From Streptomyces sp. SCL15-4 (GTDB lineage: Bacteria > Actinomycetota > Actinomycetes > Streptomycetales > Streptomycetaceae), in assembly GCF_033366695.1 (NCBI RefSeq), contig NZ_JAOBTQ010000001.1, positions 62,001-126,000 on the forward strand: DNA of 64,000 nucleotides, given 5' to 3'. Both the position numbers and the translations under genes were made by a program. Position 1 is the first letter of the stretch; every line of letters begins with the position of its first letter. Shown piece after piece: positions 26,735 to 34,999 of the stretch. The notes under the pieces were generated by a model. The model was not told where the DNA came from, did not search any database, and saw only the letters and a list, made by a program, of their open reading frames with translations.

Positions 26735-27346
26735 ATGAGAGGCATGGACGACACCCTGGCCACCGACGTGACACCGACCGCTCTGCCCCCGGCACCGGGT
26801 GCCGACCGGTACCGCTCCCTGGACTTCGCCGACACCGCCGCCACCCTGCCCGCCAGCCAGAGCTACGACCTGCTCGCCGCCCCGGAATCCGCCATGCGCT
26901 GGCTCGCCGCCCACGACCTGACCACCCCGGACGTGCAGCTGTACGAGGTGTGCGCACAGCGGATGCGCACGCTGCGCGCCCACATCCGCGCCCTGTTCGC
27001 CGCCCGCGTCGACACCACCGCCCCGCCCGAGGGATCCCTGCGCGCGGTGAACGAGGCCCTCACGGCCGTGCCCACCGCCCCCCTCCTCGCCTGGGACGGG
27101 GCCCGGGGGCTGCGCCGCATCCAGGCGCACCCCACCGACCAGGCCGTCAACCACGCACTGGCGATCCTCGCCGCCGACGCCGCCGACCTGCTCACCGGTC
27201 CCGACGCCGAAATCCTCGCCGCCTGCGGATCAGCCCCCTGCGACCGGTTCCTCCTACGCACCCATGGCCGGCGCCACTGGTGCTCCACACGCTGCGGCGA
27301 CCGTGCCCGCGCCGCCCGCGCCCGGCGCGGCGGTGCCTCGGACTGA
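26735..27346 (+). CDS. CGNR/ABATE zinc-finger transcriptional regulator
   Basis: 203 residues. The C-terminus has the zinc-finger block AACGSAPCDRFLLRTHGRRH followed by WCSTRCGDRARAARARR, where the usual C-G-N-R reads C-G-D-R. The N-terminal 130 residues are helical and correspond to the ligand-sensing ABATE domain (RYRSLDFADTAATLP, RTLRAHIRALFAARV, AVNEALTAVP). It is divergently transcribed from the metallo-hydrolase across about 85 bases, an arrangement typical of a local regulator. An ATG at 26744 is an alternative start. Confidence 0.8.
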   Translation: MRGMDDTLATDVTPTALPPAPGADRYRSLDFADTAATLPASQSYDLLAAPESAMRWLAAHDLTTPDVQLYEVCAQRMRTLRAHIRALFAARVDTTAPPEGSLRAVNEALTAVPTAPLLAWDGARGLRRIQAHPTDQAVNHALAILAADAADLLTGPDAEILAACGSAPCDRFLLRTHGRRHWCSTRCGDRARAARARRGGASD

Positions 27347-27550
27347 CGCACCACCCCCCAGATCCTCCTGCGGACCGCCCGGCAGCCACACGAAACACCT
27401 CCAGCGGGCTCGGTTGCCGACCGACAGCCGGGCACTCGATCACTGAAGATCACTACTTCGACTCCGCCGCCGCACTGGCGGCGAGTACGTCGAGCAGATT
27501 CAGCCCGACCTGTATCCCGGAGCCCCTCTTCAAGGACTGCATCATGCGTA

Positions 27551-28437
27551 TCAACGGGGCCGAGACTCGTCTCCGCTACTGGCGCGATCGACCGCCCGCT
27601 GGAGCAGACGCAGACATATGAGGCTGCAGCCCAGGTCGAGCTGGCCTTGGTGGAGATCGGCGCGTCGTTCGTAGCGGGTACGGAGCCGTTTGAACTGGTG
27701 GAGCCAGGCGAAAGCGCGCTCGACCACCCAGCGCACCTTACCCAGTCCGGAGCCGTGGGAGACGCCGCGCCGGGCGATCAGGGGCTTGATGCCGCGCTTC
27801 CACAGCAGGCGGCGGTACTTGTCGAAGTCGTATCCCCGGTCGGCGTACAGATGCCGGGGTTTGCGGCGGGGGCGTCCCCGCAGGCCCCGGATCGGCGGGA
27901 CGGCCTCCAGCAGAGGCAGGAGCTGGGTGACGTCGTGCCGGTTGCCACCGGTGAGAGTGACGGCAAGCGGGGTTCCGTGGCGGTCGACGATCAGGTGATG
28001 CTTGGAGCCGGGACGGGCCCGGTCGACGGGCGAGGGGCCGACGTGATCCCCCCTTTGAGGGCCCGGACATGCGAGCCGTCCACGGAGCAGTCGTCCAGGC
28101 CCAGCAGGCCGGCGCGACGAAGCTCGGTCAACAGGGCGGCATGCAGGCGAGGCCGGACGCCGACCTCGGTCCAGTCCCGCAGCCGACGCCAGGCCGTCAC
28201 CCCGGAGCAGCCCACCGTCTCGGCCGGGACATCGCGCCACGCGACACCGGTCCGCAGTACGAACAGGATTCCGGCGAGCGCCACACGGTCGGGAACACGC
28301 AGCCGTCCGGACCTGGACGGATGCATGATGCGACCGCCGCACGGAACAAAGGCATGCCGTCTGCTTCCAGCAGTTCCCTGACGTTCAGGTTCTCCTGGAC
28401 GACGGCTACCTCGGGCTTCGCCGCGATCACCCCGCAC
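27551..28437 (-). mobile_element. IS5-family (IS427-like) transposase in two overlapping frames, 5' truncated
   Basis: The first frame gives RVPDRVALAGILFVLRTGVA, GCSGVTAWRRLRDW, LLGLDDCSVDGSHVRALKGG (first Asp). The second continues from the same point with VGPSPVDRARPGSKHHLIVD, VTLTGGNRHDVTQLLPLLEA, HLYADRGYDFDKYRRLLW (second Asp) and GKVRWVVERAFAWLH (Glu), ending CSLICLRLLQRA. The switch sits at AAAGGGGGG, a typical minus-one slippery run for programmed frameshifting in this IS group, so the two-frame layout is probably natural. The N-terminus (the 'EPLLP' part) is missing near 28335, where another transposase fragment begins. No terminal inverted repeats were found. Confidence 0.75.
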
Positions 28438-28604
28438 AGGCGGTGACCCCGCCGAGGAAAGGCAACAAGATCAGCCCGCCCGAGGCCCTTGCAGCCCTAC
28501 GCCGAGCCCGCCACCGGCACTCCTCCCAACGCATCACCGTTGAACACGCCCTCGCCGACCACAAACGCTGCCGGCTGCTGGGGACTGACCGTCAACCGGC
28601 ATGA
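28389..28604 (+). pseudogene. C-terminal fragment of a second transposase
   Basis: The plus strand reads VLLDDGYLGLRRDHP, VTPPRKGNKISPPEALAA, RHRHSSQRITVEHALADHK. This is the end of a DDE transposase (the 'D-x-G-Y' second Asp and the 'ITVEHALADHKRW' Glu region) of a different IS subgroup from the minus-strand element beside it. The fragment points to one IS landing in another. Confidence 0.65.
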
Positions 28605-28791
28605 GATCCGGCTCTCCCTCAAACCTGACCCGAGCTGCCGCGACTGCCGAGGTGCGGGCGGTCGGTGGACCAGCGGACCGTTCCCGGAGATGGAGGCGTG
28701 CGGCTGCTGGGCCGACCGTCGCACGCTGCGCATCCCGCTCCTGCCCGAGCGCTCCACCGGCGACCCCTGGCCAGACGAACCCCCCTTCTGA
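28489..28791 (+). CDS. Small cysteine-rich protein, N-terminus disrupted
   Basis: The credible part starts near 28580: LTVNRHEIRLSLKPDPSCRD, CRGAGGRWTSGPFPEMEACG, then WADRRTLRIPLLP. C-x2-C-x-G-x-G resembles a DnaJ-type zinc turn, with a third and fourth Cys in ACGC. Such proteins recur in Streptomyces integrative elements. The upstream 30 residues overlap the transposase fragment in another frame, so the original start is gone. It is the first of a run of small genes to 30.8 kb. Confidence 0.45.
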   Translation: MQPYAEPATGTPPNASPLNTPSPTTNAAGCWGLTVNRHEIRLSLKPDPSCRDCRGAGGRWTSGPFPEMEACGCWADRRTLRIPLLPERSTGDPWPDEPPF

Positions 28792-28876
28792 CCCCGCCCC
28801 GGCCGCTGCCGAGCCGGGTGGTGAAGGGGAGCCGGACAGCACGCCCGGCGATCCCAACCACACGAGAGGATCCGCG

Positions 28877-29263
28877 ATGACCTTCGACATCACCCAGTTC
28901 GGACACAGCCGCTGGTTCAAGACCCACCCTCAGCGCGTCTACACCCACGGCTCGCTCGAGCCCGTCCTGAGCATCCTCGACGTACGCGGCTTCGAGCTGC
29001 GCGACCTTGTCCTGATGGGCTTGAACGACAGCTGCGGAATGCTCCTGCTGCAGACCGAGTCCCGGGCGGAGAATGCCGCCGCGGCCCTGGAGCCCGCTTA
29101 CGCGACCACGGTCGAGCGCCCCCGCCCCTACTCCGAGGCCGAGGCATGGGCCGTCACCTACACGCGGCGCGCGCTGGACGGCGCCGTGTTGTCCGCGTTC
29201 ATCGCCAACCTCACCCTGGAGGACGGCCGGCAGGTCATCAAGGACGGCCACTGGGTCCGCTGA
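28877..29263 (+). CDS. Hypothetical protein
   Basis: 128 residues from ATG 28877, with GAGAGGAT ten bases upstream. The soluble sequence has TQFGHSRWFKTHPQRVYTHG, ILDVRGFELRDLVLMGLNDS, AYATTVERPRPYSEAEAWAV and VLSAFIANLTLEDGRQVIKD. No cysteines or motifs of a known family. Codon bias is strong. It lies in the same orientation as the small genes around it. Confidence 0.6.
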   Translation: MTFDITQFGHSRWFKTHPQRVYTHGSLEPVLSILDVRGFELRDLVLMGLNDSCGMLLLQTESRAENAAAALEPAYATTVERPRPYSEAEAWAVTYTRRALDGAVLSAFIANLTLEDGRQVIKDGHWVR

Positions 29264-29578
29264 AGCCCCTGGCCTGGACACCAGACGGTGCGGTCCTTGC
29301 CGGGCTAGCCGGCGTCGCCGACGAGGATCTCCCGCTGCCCGCCCAGCTGGTCGGTGGCGCCGCTGCCTCCCACTGAAGACCTTGGGGTCCTGCTGGAGTG
29401 CTACGACGGCACGCCCGTCGACCCTCCCGGCCCCGGCCGTTCACCGGCTGGCCGCGTGAGCCAGCCCCGTCCCGACCGTCCAGGCCGGGACGGGGCCCGC
29501 ACACCAGGCGGCCGCAGCACCGGCAAAGGCCGGCCGCCCGCCCGCCCCTCACCCCTTCGAGCTCAGGAGACATCCAGC

Positions 29579-30025
29579 ATGCAGCATCGTCCCGCCATCT
29601 TCGCCGCCCTTCTCGGACTCACCCGCGCCGGGAGCGCGATCGGAGACTTCTGGGTCCAGTCGGACTTCTGCGCCCGGGTGAAGGGCGTCTCCGACGGCCG
29701 CAAGGCGTGCCTGCACCACTGCCTCACCTACACGGCTACGCAGGCGATCGTCGCCGGGCTCGGGGCCCGTGCGCTGGGCGTCCGGGTCCGCCCCGGCGCG
29801 GCTGCGGCCGCGCTCGCGCTGTCCTTCGGCACGCACTACATCGCGGACCGCCGAGTGCCGGGCCACGGGGTTCTGGAGAAGCTCGCCAGCAAGACCGGCA
29901 AGACCAACTTCTACAAGCTGGCCTCGCACGGGATGAACGGCGCCTTCCACCTCGACAACTCCTGGCACCACGACTGGGAGACCGTCGCCGCGCTCATCGC
30001 CACGGCCAAGGCCACCACCCGGTGA
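29579..30025 (+). CDS. DUF3307-like phage/mobile-element membrane protein
   Basis: 148 residues. GDFWVQSDFCARVKGVSDGR, CLHHCLTYTATQAIVAGLGA, FGTHYIADRRVPG and MNGAFHLDNSWHHDWETVAA are the kind of His-rich membrane-associated motifs seen in DUF3307-type proteins of actinophages and integrative elements. One or two moderately hydrophobic helices are visible. Its TGA overlaps a GTG (GTGA) that begins the next small gene, so the two are translationally coupled. Function unknown. Confidence 0.6.
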   Translation: MQHRPAIFAALLGLTRAGSAIGDFWVQSDFCARVKGVSDGRKACLHHCLTYTATQAIVAGLGARALGVRVRPGAAAAALALSFGTHYIADRRVPGHGVLEKLASKTGKTNFYKLASHGMNGAFHLDNSWHHDWETVAALIATAKATTR

Positions 30026-30293
30026 CCGGCCGGCCCCGGACGCGGCTGGAACGCGTACGCGCCTCGGTCGGGATCGCCTCGCTGGCCTCCAGCAGATCGA
30101 GGACGACCTTCGCACCGACGACGTCGACCAGGAGGAGCTCGCCGCGATCCTGCGCGAGCTCATCGAGGACACCGACCCGCCCGGCAGGTTCATGGCGGCC
30201 GTGGCGCATCTGCTCACCGCCGCCGCGCGCCGTGCCGAGCAGGCCGAGCCCCACCGCGACGGCGACGCCTCCTGCACGCGGCCACCGCCCTGA
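30022..30293 (+). pseudogene. Small coupled gene with a frameshift
   Basis: The GTG at 30022 overlaps the previous stop and reads VTGRPRTRLERVRASVGIAS. After about 26 codons the sense moves to the next frame: LQQIEDDLRTDDVDQEELAA, ILRELIEDTDPPGRFMAAVA, HLLTAAARRAEQAEP, then TGA. The second part is an acidic amphipathic helix pair with good codon bias. One indel near 30085 separates the parts. Confidence 0.4.
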
Positions 30294-30310
30294 TCACCGA
30301 CAACGCCGGG

Positions 30311-30529
30311 ATGTGCCTGATCTGGGCTGCCCGCGCCCTTCATCCGCAGCAGGGAGACTTCTGGTGGCGAGCGCGAAGGCCACGCATGCCCCGGGGGCAG
30401 TGCCGGCAGTGTTGGTTCCACGCGTACGCCAGCCGCGAGGCGCACGCCGGGCTTGGTCCGCGTGAGGACTGCCCGGAGTGCGTGGACCACATGGTCAATG
30501 GCCACCCCGACCACGTGATCGTCCGCTGA
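30311..30529 (+). CDS. Small zinc-ribbon-like hypothetical protein
   Basis: 72 residues with a C-terminal four-cysteine set (CRQCWFHAYASREAHAGLGP, then EDCPECVDHMVNGHPDH). This should bind one zinc. The frame is open upstream (ALITDNAG), so the start could be earlier. It belongs to the string of small mobile-element genes. No function known. Confidence 0.45.
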   Translation: MCLIWAARALHPQQGDFWWRARRPRMPRGQCRQCWFHAYASREAHAGLGPREDCPECVDHMVNGHPDHVIVR

Positions 30530-30610
30530 CCCCGCTGCGCCACCCCCGCCCACCGACACCGCGGGCACCGCTCCCGGGCTGCCCGCGCCCCTCATCGAGG
30601 AGAGATTCGC

Positions 30611-30765
30611 ATGACCGAGCTGATCTGCCCGCCGATGCCGGAGCACAGCCTGGTGGTCCTCATTGGCCCCTCCGGCGCCGGGAAGTCCACGCTCGCCGCC
30701 ACCTGGCCCGCCCCCGCAGGGCCTGTCCCTGGACTCGGTGCGCGAGACGGTCAGTGACGACTTCT
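30611..30765 (+). pseudogene. Truncated P-loop kinase (Pnkp-like)
   Basis: ATG 30611 starts MTELICPPMPEHSLVVLIGP followed by SGAGKSTLAATWP, a perfect Walker A. A frameshift follows, and LSLDSVRETVSDD appears in the next frame, as in polynucleotide-kinase-like AAA proteins of Streptomyces. After 'SDD' the sequence departs abruptly (FSVKLRVLKM) into unrelated DNA, so more than two thirds of the protein is gone. Confidence 0.55.
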
Positions 30766-30951
30766 CTGTCAAGTTGCGTGTGTTGAAGATGGCCGTAGGC
30801 GGAACCGTGTTGAGGGACTCAGTAGTACGGAGTTGAATCCTCGGCTTGTCAGAGGGGCCCAGTACCGTTCAGGCATGGTCAACGTGGGTGGCGTGTACGG
30901 GCTCTGGAAAGTGACTGGGCACGTGCGCGGTGCGCGGTACTGAGCGCGAGG

Positions 30952-31262
30952 AGTATGCCTCCTCATTGCTCCACGGCAAGCCCATCTCGTGCGGCTGCCT
31001 GCGTCGATCGGGCCTCCCCAAGGTTGGTGATGTGATCGGAGAGTGGACGGCTCTGGAGTGGGCCGGGCCCCCGGTGCGTAGTGCCGCATGCAGCGAGCGG
31101 CGCGACGGCCTGGTAGAGGCGGCCGCGGTAGCGTTCGAGTCGGTGCCGCCGGTGCGCTCGTTCCCGGTGTATCGGGGTCAGCGCAACAACACCGGGTTGG
31201 TGGTCGGCTACGACCGGCGGGCATGTGGGTTTCGAGTCTTGGCTGCTGGAACGCGATCACCT
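30952..31262 (+). pseudogene. TnsA-like transposon endonuclease remnant
   Basis: After [18 protein letters not shown] comes [20 protein letters not shown], then [20 protein letters not shown]. In the next frame the sequence continues [16 protein letters not shown]. The R-SFP-x-x-x-GQRN and VGFESWxERDHL blocks are those of the TnsA-like endonuclease subunits in actinobacterial Tn7-like elements. One or two frameshifts and an abrupt 3' joint at about 31262 to an Old Yellow Enzyme tail show it is a dead fragment. Confidence 0.5.
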
Positions 31263-31403
31263 GCGGCCGCTCTGGCCAACCCGGATCTGCCGGCCCGCCT
31301 CCAGTCGAATGCCCCGCTGAACGCGGCTGACCCGGCCACCTTCTACGGCGGCGACCACACCGGATACACCGACTACCCCACCCTCGACGCGGCACAGAAG
31401 TGA
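31262..31403 (+). pseudogene. C-terminal tail of an Old Yellow Enzyme
   Basis: [20 protein letters not shown] and [20 protein letters not shown] followed by a stop are the end of an alkene reductase (NADH:flavin oxidoreductase). The tail of the intact enzyme at 35.5-36.6 kb is related (NPDLVDRF, EGYTDYPT) but clearly different, so this is a second locus reduced to about 45 residues. It is fused to the TnsA-like remnant. Confidence 0.7.
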
Positions 31404-31599
31404 CATGGCACCGGCGCGCGACCCGTCGCGCGCCGGTGAGGTGCCACCTGAGGGTGAAGGGACAGGGTAAGTCGATCAAAGTGGTTGGGCTAGGCGTGCC
31501 AGGCCGGGGTCGCAGAGGTGTGCATCTCCTGGTGAGTGGCGTTGTCTGCCAGTCCGCGACGAGTAGGCTGATCGTTCGTTATCGGACAGGGAGGCCGGC

Positions 31600-32040
31600 G
31601 TGGACTATGGCGACAAGCTCTTCTGGCTCTCGGTCGTTATTCAACGCAAGTACGCGCAGATCTGCGCCGAGTTCGACCTGACCCCCTCGCAGGCCACGCT
31701 GCTCTGCGCAGTCAGGAACGAGCCGCGGCAGATGGCTGACCTCGCCGCGTCGTTGGGTATGACCAAGAACGCATTGAGCCAGTTGGTCGATCGCACCGCG
31801 CGGCGCGATTTGGTCGGCCGGGCAAGCTTGGCACAGGACCGGCGGATCGTCATGCTCAGTGCGACGCCCACGGGGAAGGTGCTCGCCGAGGCCGTTTACG
31901 CCGAGATCACCAAGCGCCTGCCAGAGATCGCGAGGAACCTCGACGCCGACGACCAGCGCGACTTCGAGCGCGTGGCCACCGCCATCGTGGACACCTCGGA
32001 CCTCTCTTCGCCCACCTCGAACCAACCCATCACACCGTGA
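31600..32040 (+). CDS. MarR-family transcriptional regulator
   Basis: 146 residues from GTG 31600. The winged helix is clear: LTPSQATLLCAVRNEPRQMA, DLAASLGMTKNALSQLVDRT, ARRDLVGRASLAQDRRIVML (wing), then TGKVLAEAVYAEITKRLPEI. It is transcribed in the same direction as the NmrA-like gene, 83 bases upstream of it. A near-perfect palindrome in that gap is the obvious binding site. The ligand is probably a phenolic or electrophile, as is usual for MarR proteins beside NAD(P)-binding enzymes. Confidence 0.88.
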   Translation: MDYGDKLFWLSVVIQRKYAQICAEFDLTPSQATLLCAVRNEPRQMADLAASLGMTKNALSQLVDRTARRDLVGRASLAQDRRIVMLSATPTGKVLAEAVYAEITKRLPEIARNLDADDQRDFERVATAIVDTSDLSSPTSNQPITP

Positions 32041-32068
32041 GGTCCCGCTACACCCACCCCTTGCCACA

Positions 32069-32105
32069 GTTCATGCCGTGAACTAGTTTCGTTCACGGCG
32101 TGAAC
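32069..32105. promoter_or_regulatory. Operator for the MarR/NmrA pair
   Basis: Two 15-base palindromic arms, GTTCATGCCGTGAAC and GTTCACGGCGTGAAC, are separated by seven bases. Each arm is itself near-symmetric (GTTCA...TGAAC), so the site can take two dimers. It sits 18 bases before the start of the NmrA-like gene, where it would block transcription. Confidence 0.75.
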
Positions 32106-32123
32106 TAATGAAGGGTGGCAGTG

Positions 32124-33014
32124 ATGAGCACACAGAGGACCGGCACGATCGCAGTCTTCGGCGCGACGGGGCAACAGGGCGGGGCGGTGGTCGACGCGCT
32201 GCTGGACCACAAGGCGCGGGTGCGGGCTCTGGTCCGCAACCCGCAGTCCGACCGGGCTCAGGCGCTGGCCGCCCGCGGCGTCGAGCTGGCGGCCATCCGG
32301 GCCGACGACCCGGCGTCACTGGCCGCCGCGCTGGCGACGGTCGAGGGGTTCTACTTCATGACCCCGGAGGCGAACAGCCTCGAAGAGGTCGAGGCGGAAA
32401 TCCGCGTCGGTACCGCGCTCGTCGACGCGGCGGCCGAGACGGGCGTCCCACACGTCGTGTTCAACTCGGTCTTCGGAGCAGACTGGGAGTCGGGTGTGCC
32501 GCACCACGACTCGAAGCACTGGATCGAGGAGCACCTGAGGAAGTCCGGCCTGAGGGCCACGATGGTTCGCGCGACCGCCTTCATGGAGAACTTCGCGAGC
32601 GTTATGGCACCAAGCCTGGAGCATGGGGAGATCGTGCTGAGGCTGCCGCTGCCGGAAGACGTCGCCCTGAAGATGGTCTCGGTCAGGGACATCGGCCGGG
32701 TCGCCGCCGCGCTCCTGCTCGACGTCGCGAAGGCGCCCGGCGGAGTCGTCGAGCTCGTCGGCGACGAGCTGACGGGCCCCCAGATCGCCGCGGCGTTCGG
32801 CGCGCGCGCCGGGCTTCCGGCACGGTACGAGACCCTCCCGTTGAGCGTGCTTCCCAACGACCTTGACAAGGCGATGTTCCGCCAGTTCGCGAAGGCGGAG
32901 GAAAACCCTTCGGACCTCGCGGTGGTGCGCTCGATCGAGCCGGCCACCCTGGACCTGGTCGAGTGGATCCGAGCTACCGGCTGGACCGCGCCCGCAAACG
33001 TGGCTGGTTCCTGA
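32124..33014 (+). CDS. NmrA-like / SDR-type NAD(P)-binding protein
   Basis: 296 residues from ATG 32124, with GAAGGGTGG upstream. GTIAVFGATGQQGGAVVDAL is the GxxGxxG dinucleotide site. RALVRNP, VEGFYFMTP, VPHVVFNSVFGAD, HWIEEHLRKSGLRATMVRAT and LPLPEDVALKMVSVRDIGRV follow in the order of the NmrA family. The catalytic Tyr-x3-Lys of classical SDRs is replaced by an H-D-S-K-H-W segment, so it may be a sensor or a reductase of atypical type. It is regulated by the upstream MarR gene through the palindrome. Quinone reductase or redox-sensor roles are both possible. Confidence 0.85.
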   Translation: MSTQRTGTIAVFGATGQQGGAVVDALLDHKARVRALVRNPQSDRAQALAARGVELAAIRADDPASLAAALATVEGFYFMTPEANSLEEVEAEIRVGTALVDAAAETGVPHVVFNSVFGADWESGVPHHDSKHWIEEHLRKSGLRATMVRATAFMENFASVMAPSLEHGEIVLRLPLPEDVALKMVSVRDIGRVAAALLLDVAKAPGGVVELVGDELTGPQIAAAFGARAGLPARYETLPLSVLPNDLDKAMFRQFAKAEENPSDLAVVRSIEPATLDLVEWIRATGWTAPANVAGS

Positions 33015-33119
33015 GCCTCCGGCCGCAATGAACGCCCCGCGATCGTGCCCACGGTCTCGGCGCTCTGGGCACGGCAACGCATCCGCCAACGGTTGAAGTA
33101 GTCACGAAGTTCCCGGGGC

Positions 33120-33270
33120 GTGCTCGAGGCCGACACCGGCACAATGGTTGTCGAGAGGCCGCCGGTCGACGGCGAGGTAAAGATCCACGTCCAGGAGGCC
33201 CCGGGCCGCCAACCAAAAGACCTCACCGACTACGCCCGCGAGGTCGCCGCGCCGGCGTCTGGACCCGTAT
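33120..33270 (+). pseudogene. Coding fragment, C-terminal piece of an unknown protein
   Basis: VLEADTGTMVVERPPVDGEV, KIHVQEAPGRQPKDLTDYAR, EVAAPASGPV and a stop are read with good codon bias, but no matching 5' part exists upstream, where the NmrA gene has just ended. About 150 bases of empty sequence follow up to the DUF6262 gene. Confidence 0.35.
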
Positions 33271-33417
33271 AGCGGATGGCCGGAACAGGCTTAACCGTGC
33301 CGGCCCTCCGCAACGGTGCTGGGCGCGTCTCTGACCGCTGAGGCCTTGTTTCCGTCTGACCAGAGGCGGATCAACTTCATTGACATATGGTCGGCTACCT
33401 CAAGACCAGGCGTCCGC

Positions 33418-33855
33418 TCAGTCGCGGTCGGGTGGCGTCCTGTCCGGCCGCACTGGTCTCGGCGTCGGCAGGCGGTGAACCCCGGCATCTGGGTGGGCAA
33501 GTTGTGCACGTAGCAATCGACTTTCCTCCTGGGGCGCCTGGAGCGCTCCGACGAGAGCTTCGACATCGGTTTTGAGCTGGCGGAGTTCGGCAGCATCAGC
33601 GGCACGGAGCTCCTTCAGCTTTGTGATCTGCTTGCGAAGCCGCTCGCTGTCGGGGACTCCGCCGCGCTCACGGACTTTGTCGTAGAAGTCGTTCTTCAGG
33701 TCGGTGTGCCGCTGGGTAAGCGCGTTGCGGGGAACCTGGGCCTCGGCCGCGAGCGCGACGATTGTCAGCGCACCGTTCGAGTGCTCGGGTGTACCGCTCA
33801 GGATGCGGTGTATCGCGGCGCGGATGCGGTCGCGCTCATCGGAGGCGGGGCTCAT
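33418..33855 (-). CDS. DUF6262-type accessory protein of a Tn554-like element
   Basis: 145 residues. RDRIRAAIHRILSGTPEHSN, GALTIVALAAEAQVPRNALT, QRHTDLKNDFYDKVRERGGV and LRKQITKLKELRAADAAELR match the small protein (TnpC-like, DUF6262) that accompanies pairs of tyrosine recombinases in Tn554-like transposons. It has a helix-turn-helix and then a coiled coil. The C-terminal 25 residues (HRLPTPRPVRPDRTPPDRD) look degraded. Its ATG overlaps the stop of the upstream recombinase remnant by four bases. Confidence 0.65.
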   Translation of the reverse strand: MSPASDERDRIRAAIHRILSGTPEHSNGALTIVALAAEAQVPRNALTQRHTDLKNDFYDKVRERGGVPDSERLRKQITKLKELRAADAAELRQLKTDVEALVGALQAPQEESRLLRAQLAHPDAGVHRLPTPRPVRPDRTPPDRD

Positions 33856-34139
33856 GGAGTCGGCTCCTCGTGGTCGGTGCGGTCGTATTCGTGGCCTTCG
33901 GCCATCTCACGCAACTGCCCGGCACGTCGAGCCAGCCTCTCGGCGAGCGGCCCTGGCAGCGCCTCGGAGACGGACTGCTTCTCCAGGGCTTCCGCTTTGG
34001 CCACGAGTCCGGCGGCGTGGCGGTCGGTGCGCGCGCATGACGGCTGGCAGCGGTCCAGCCGTGGCGCGTCGAGCCCGAGCCGTGGCCCGAGACCGGCGAG
34101 ACCGGGCAGCCGGAGGGCGGGCGGACACCGCACGGCCAC
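33852..34139 (-). pseudogene. Tn554-like tyrosine recombinase, C-terminal remnant
   Basis: Only the tail remains: RLDRCQPSCARTDRHAAGLV, AKAEALEKQSVSEALPGPLA, ERLARRAGQLREMAEGHEYD. This is the zinc-containing end of the large recombinase upstream of DUF6262 genes. The catalytic Arg/Tyr domain is absent; beyond about 34130 the sequence is unrelated. The ATGA overlap with the DUF6262 gene preserves the old operon join. Confidence 0.5.
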
Positions 34140-34266
34140 CGGCTACGGCCCTGACGGCGCGGGGAACGCAACGACCGAGGAGCACAGAGTGGCCCTGGCT
34201 ACCTGATACACCCCCGAGGGTGCCCGCCGCGTCAACCCGGCCACCCCCCTCGAACAAGGAATCGAC

Positions 34267-34824
34267 ATGTTTCAGAAACTCGGCGCACTCACCAACGGTT
34301 TCGCACCTCAGACCGTCGAGTTCCCCAGCGGAGACGGGACCGTCGTGGCCCACCTCTACCTGCCGAAAGACCTCGACGCGTCCAAGCGTTACCCCGCTGT
34401 CGCTGTCGGTGGGTCGTTCTCCTCCGTGAAGGAACAGGTGAGTGGGATCTACGCCGGTGAGATGGCCCGCAGAGACGTGATCGGCCTCGCCATCGACTAC
34501 CGCAACTACGGTGAGAGCAGCGGCGCCATCCGCCAATACGAGGACCTGAAGTCCAAGGCCGCTGACATGTCGGCCGCGCTGCGCTTCCTGGAAGCCCGGT
34601 CCGACGTCTCGGGGGCGGGACTCCTGGGCGTGTGCACCTCGGGCACCACCGTCATTGAGGCCGCGGACAACGATCAGAGTATGCGTTCCGTAGCAGCCGT
34701 CGCCGGCATGTACATGGAGCCGGGGCTGATCTCGCACGGGGACCGCCGCCGCAACGAAGCCGGTGATCATGGCCTCTACCACGGGCGGCATGCCTGGCGG
34801 CGAGGTTCGGAGGGAGATCACTGA
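34267..34824 (+). pseudogene. Alpha/beta hydrolase truncated at its 3' end
   Basis: ATG with AAGGA upstream. The true protein runs for about 155 residues: VEFPSGDGTVVAHLYLPKDL, PAVAVGGSFSSVKEQ, MARRDVIGLAIDYRNYGESS, ALRFLEARSDVSGAGLLGVC then TSGTTVIEAA (nucleophile elbow of the GxCxSG type) and VAAVAGMYMEPGLI. After that the frame is noise (HGDRRRNEAGDHG). The acid and His of the triad are lost. It resembles dienelactone-hydrolase or YcjY-type proteins that are about 300 residues long. The break is the joint to the Tn3 fragment. Confidence 0.7.
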
Positions 34825-34842
34825 GCGCCTGCGGGCGCCGAT

Positions 34843-34991
34843 AAGATCCTCGGCTACAACTTCAGCCCCCCCCCCCCCGCTTCCGCGACCTGGACGACCA
34901 GCGGCTCTGGCGGGCCACCATGCCCGGCGTCGAGACCGGCACCTACGGCCCGGTGGAGGACCTGGCCCGCCACCGGGTCAACCTGAACAAG
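34843..34991 (+). repeat. Tn3-family transposase fragment, inverted copy of 41.4-41.56 kb
   Basis: The DNA repeats 41418-41558 (opposite strand) almost exactly: KILGYNFSP, FRDLDDQRLWRATMPGVETG, YGPVEDLARHRVNLNK. The main difference is a run of 12 C at 34866-34877, where the other copy has five. This shifts the frame, so the fragment cannot be translated through. Confidence 0.8.
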
Positions 34992-34999
34992 AGGAGGTG

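Noticed and set aside
28197..28430. Minus-strand ORF with a protein-like start (NVRELLEADGMPLF)
   Set aside because: It overlaps strongly supported transposase coding in other frames and has no homologous motif.
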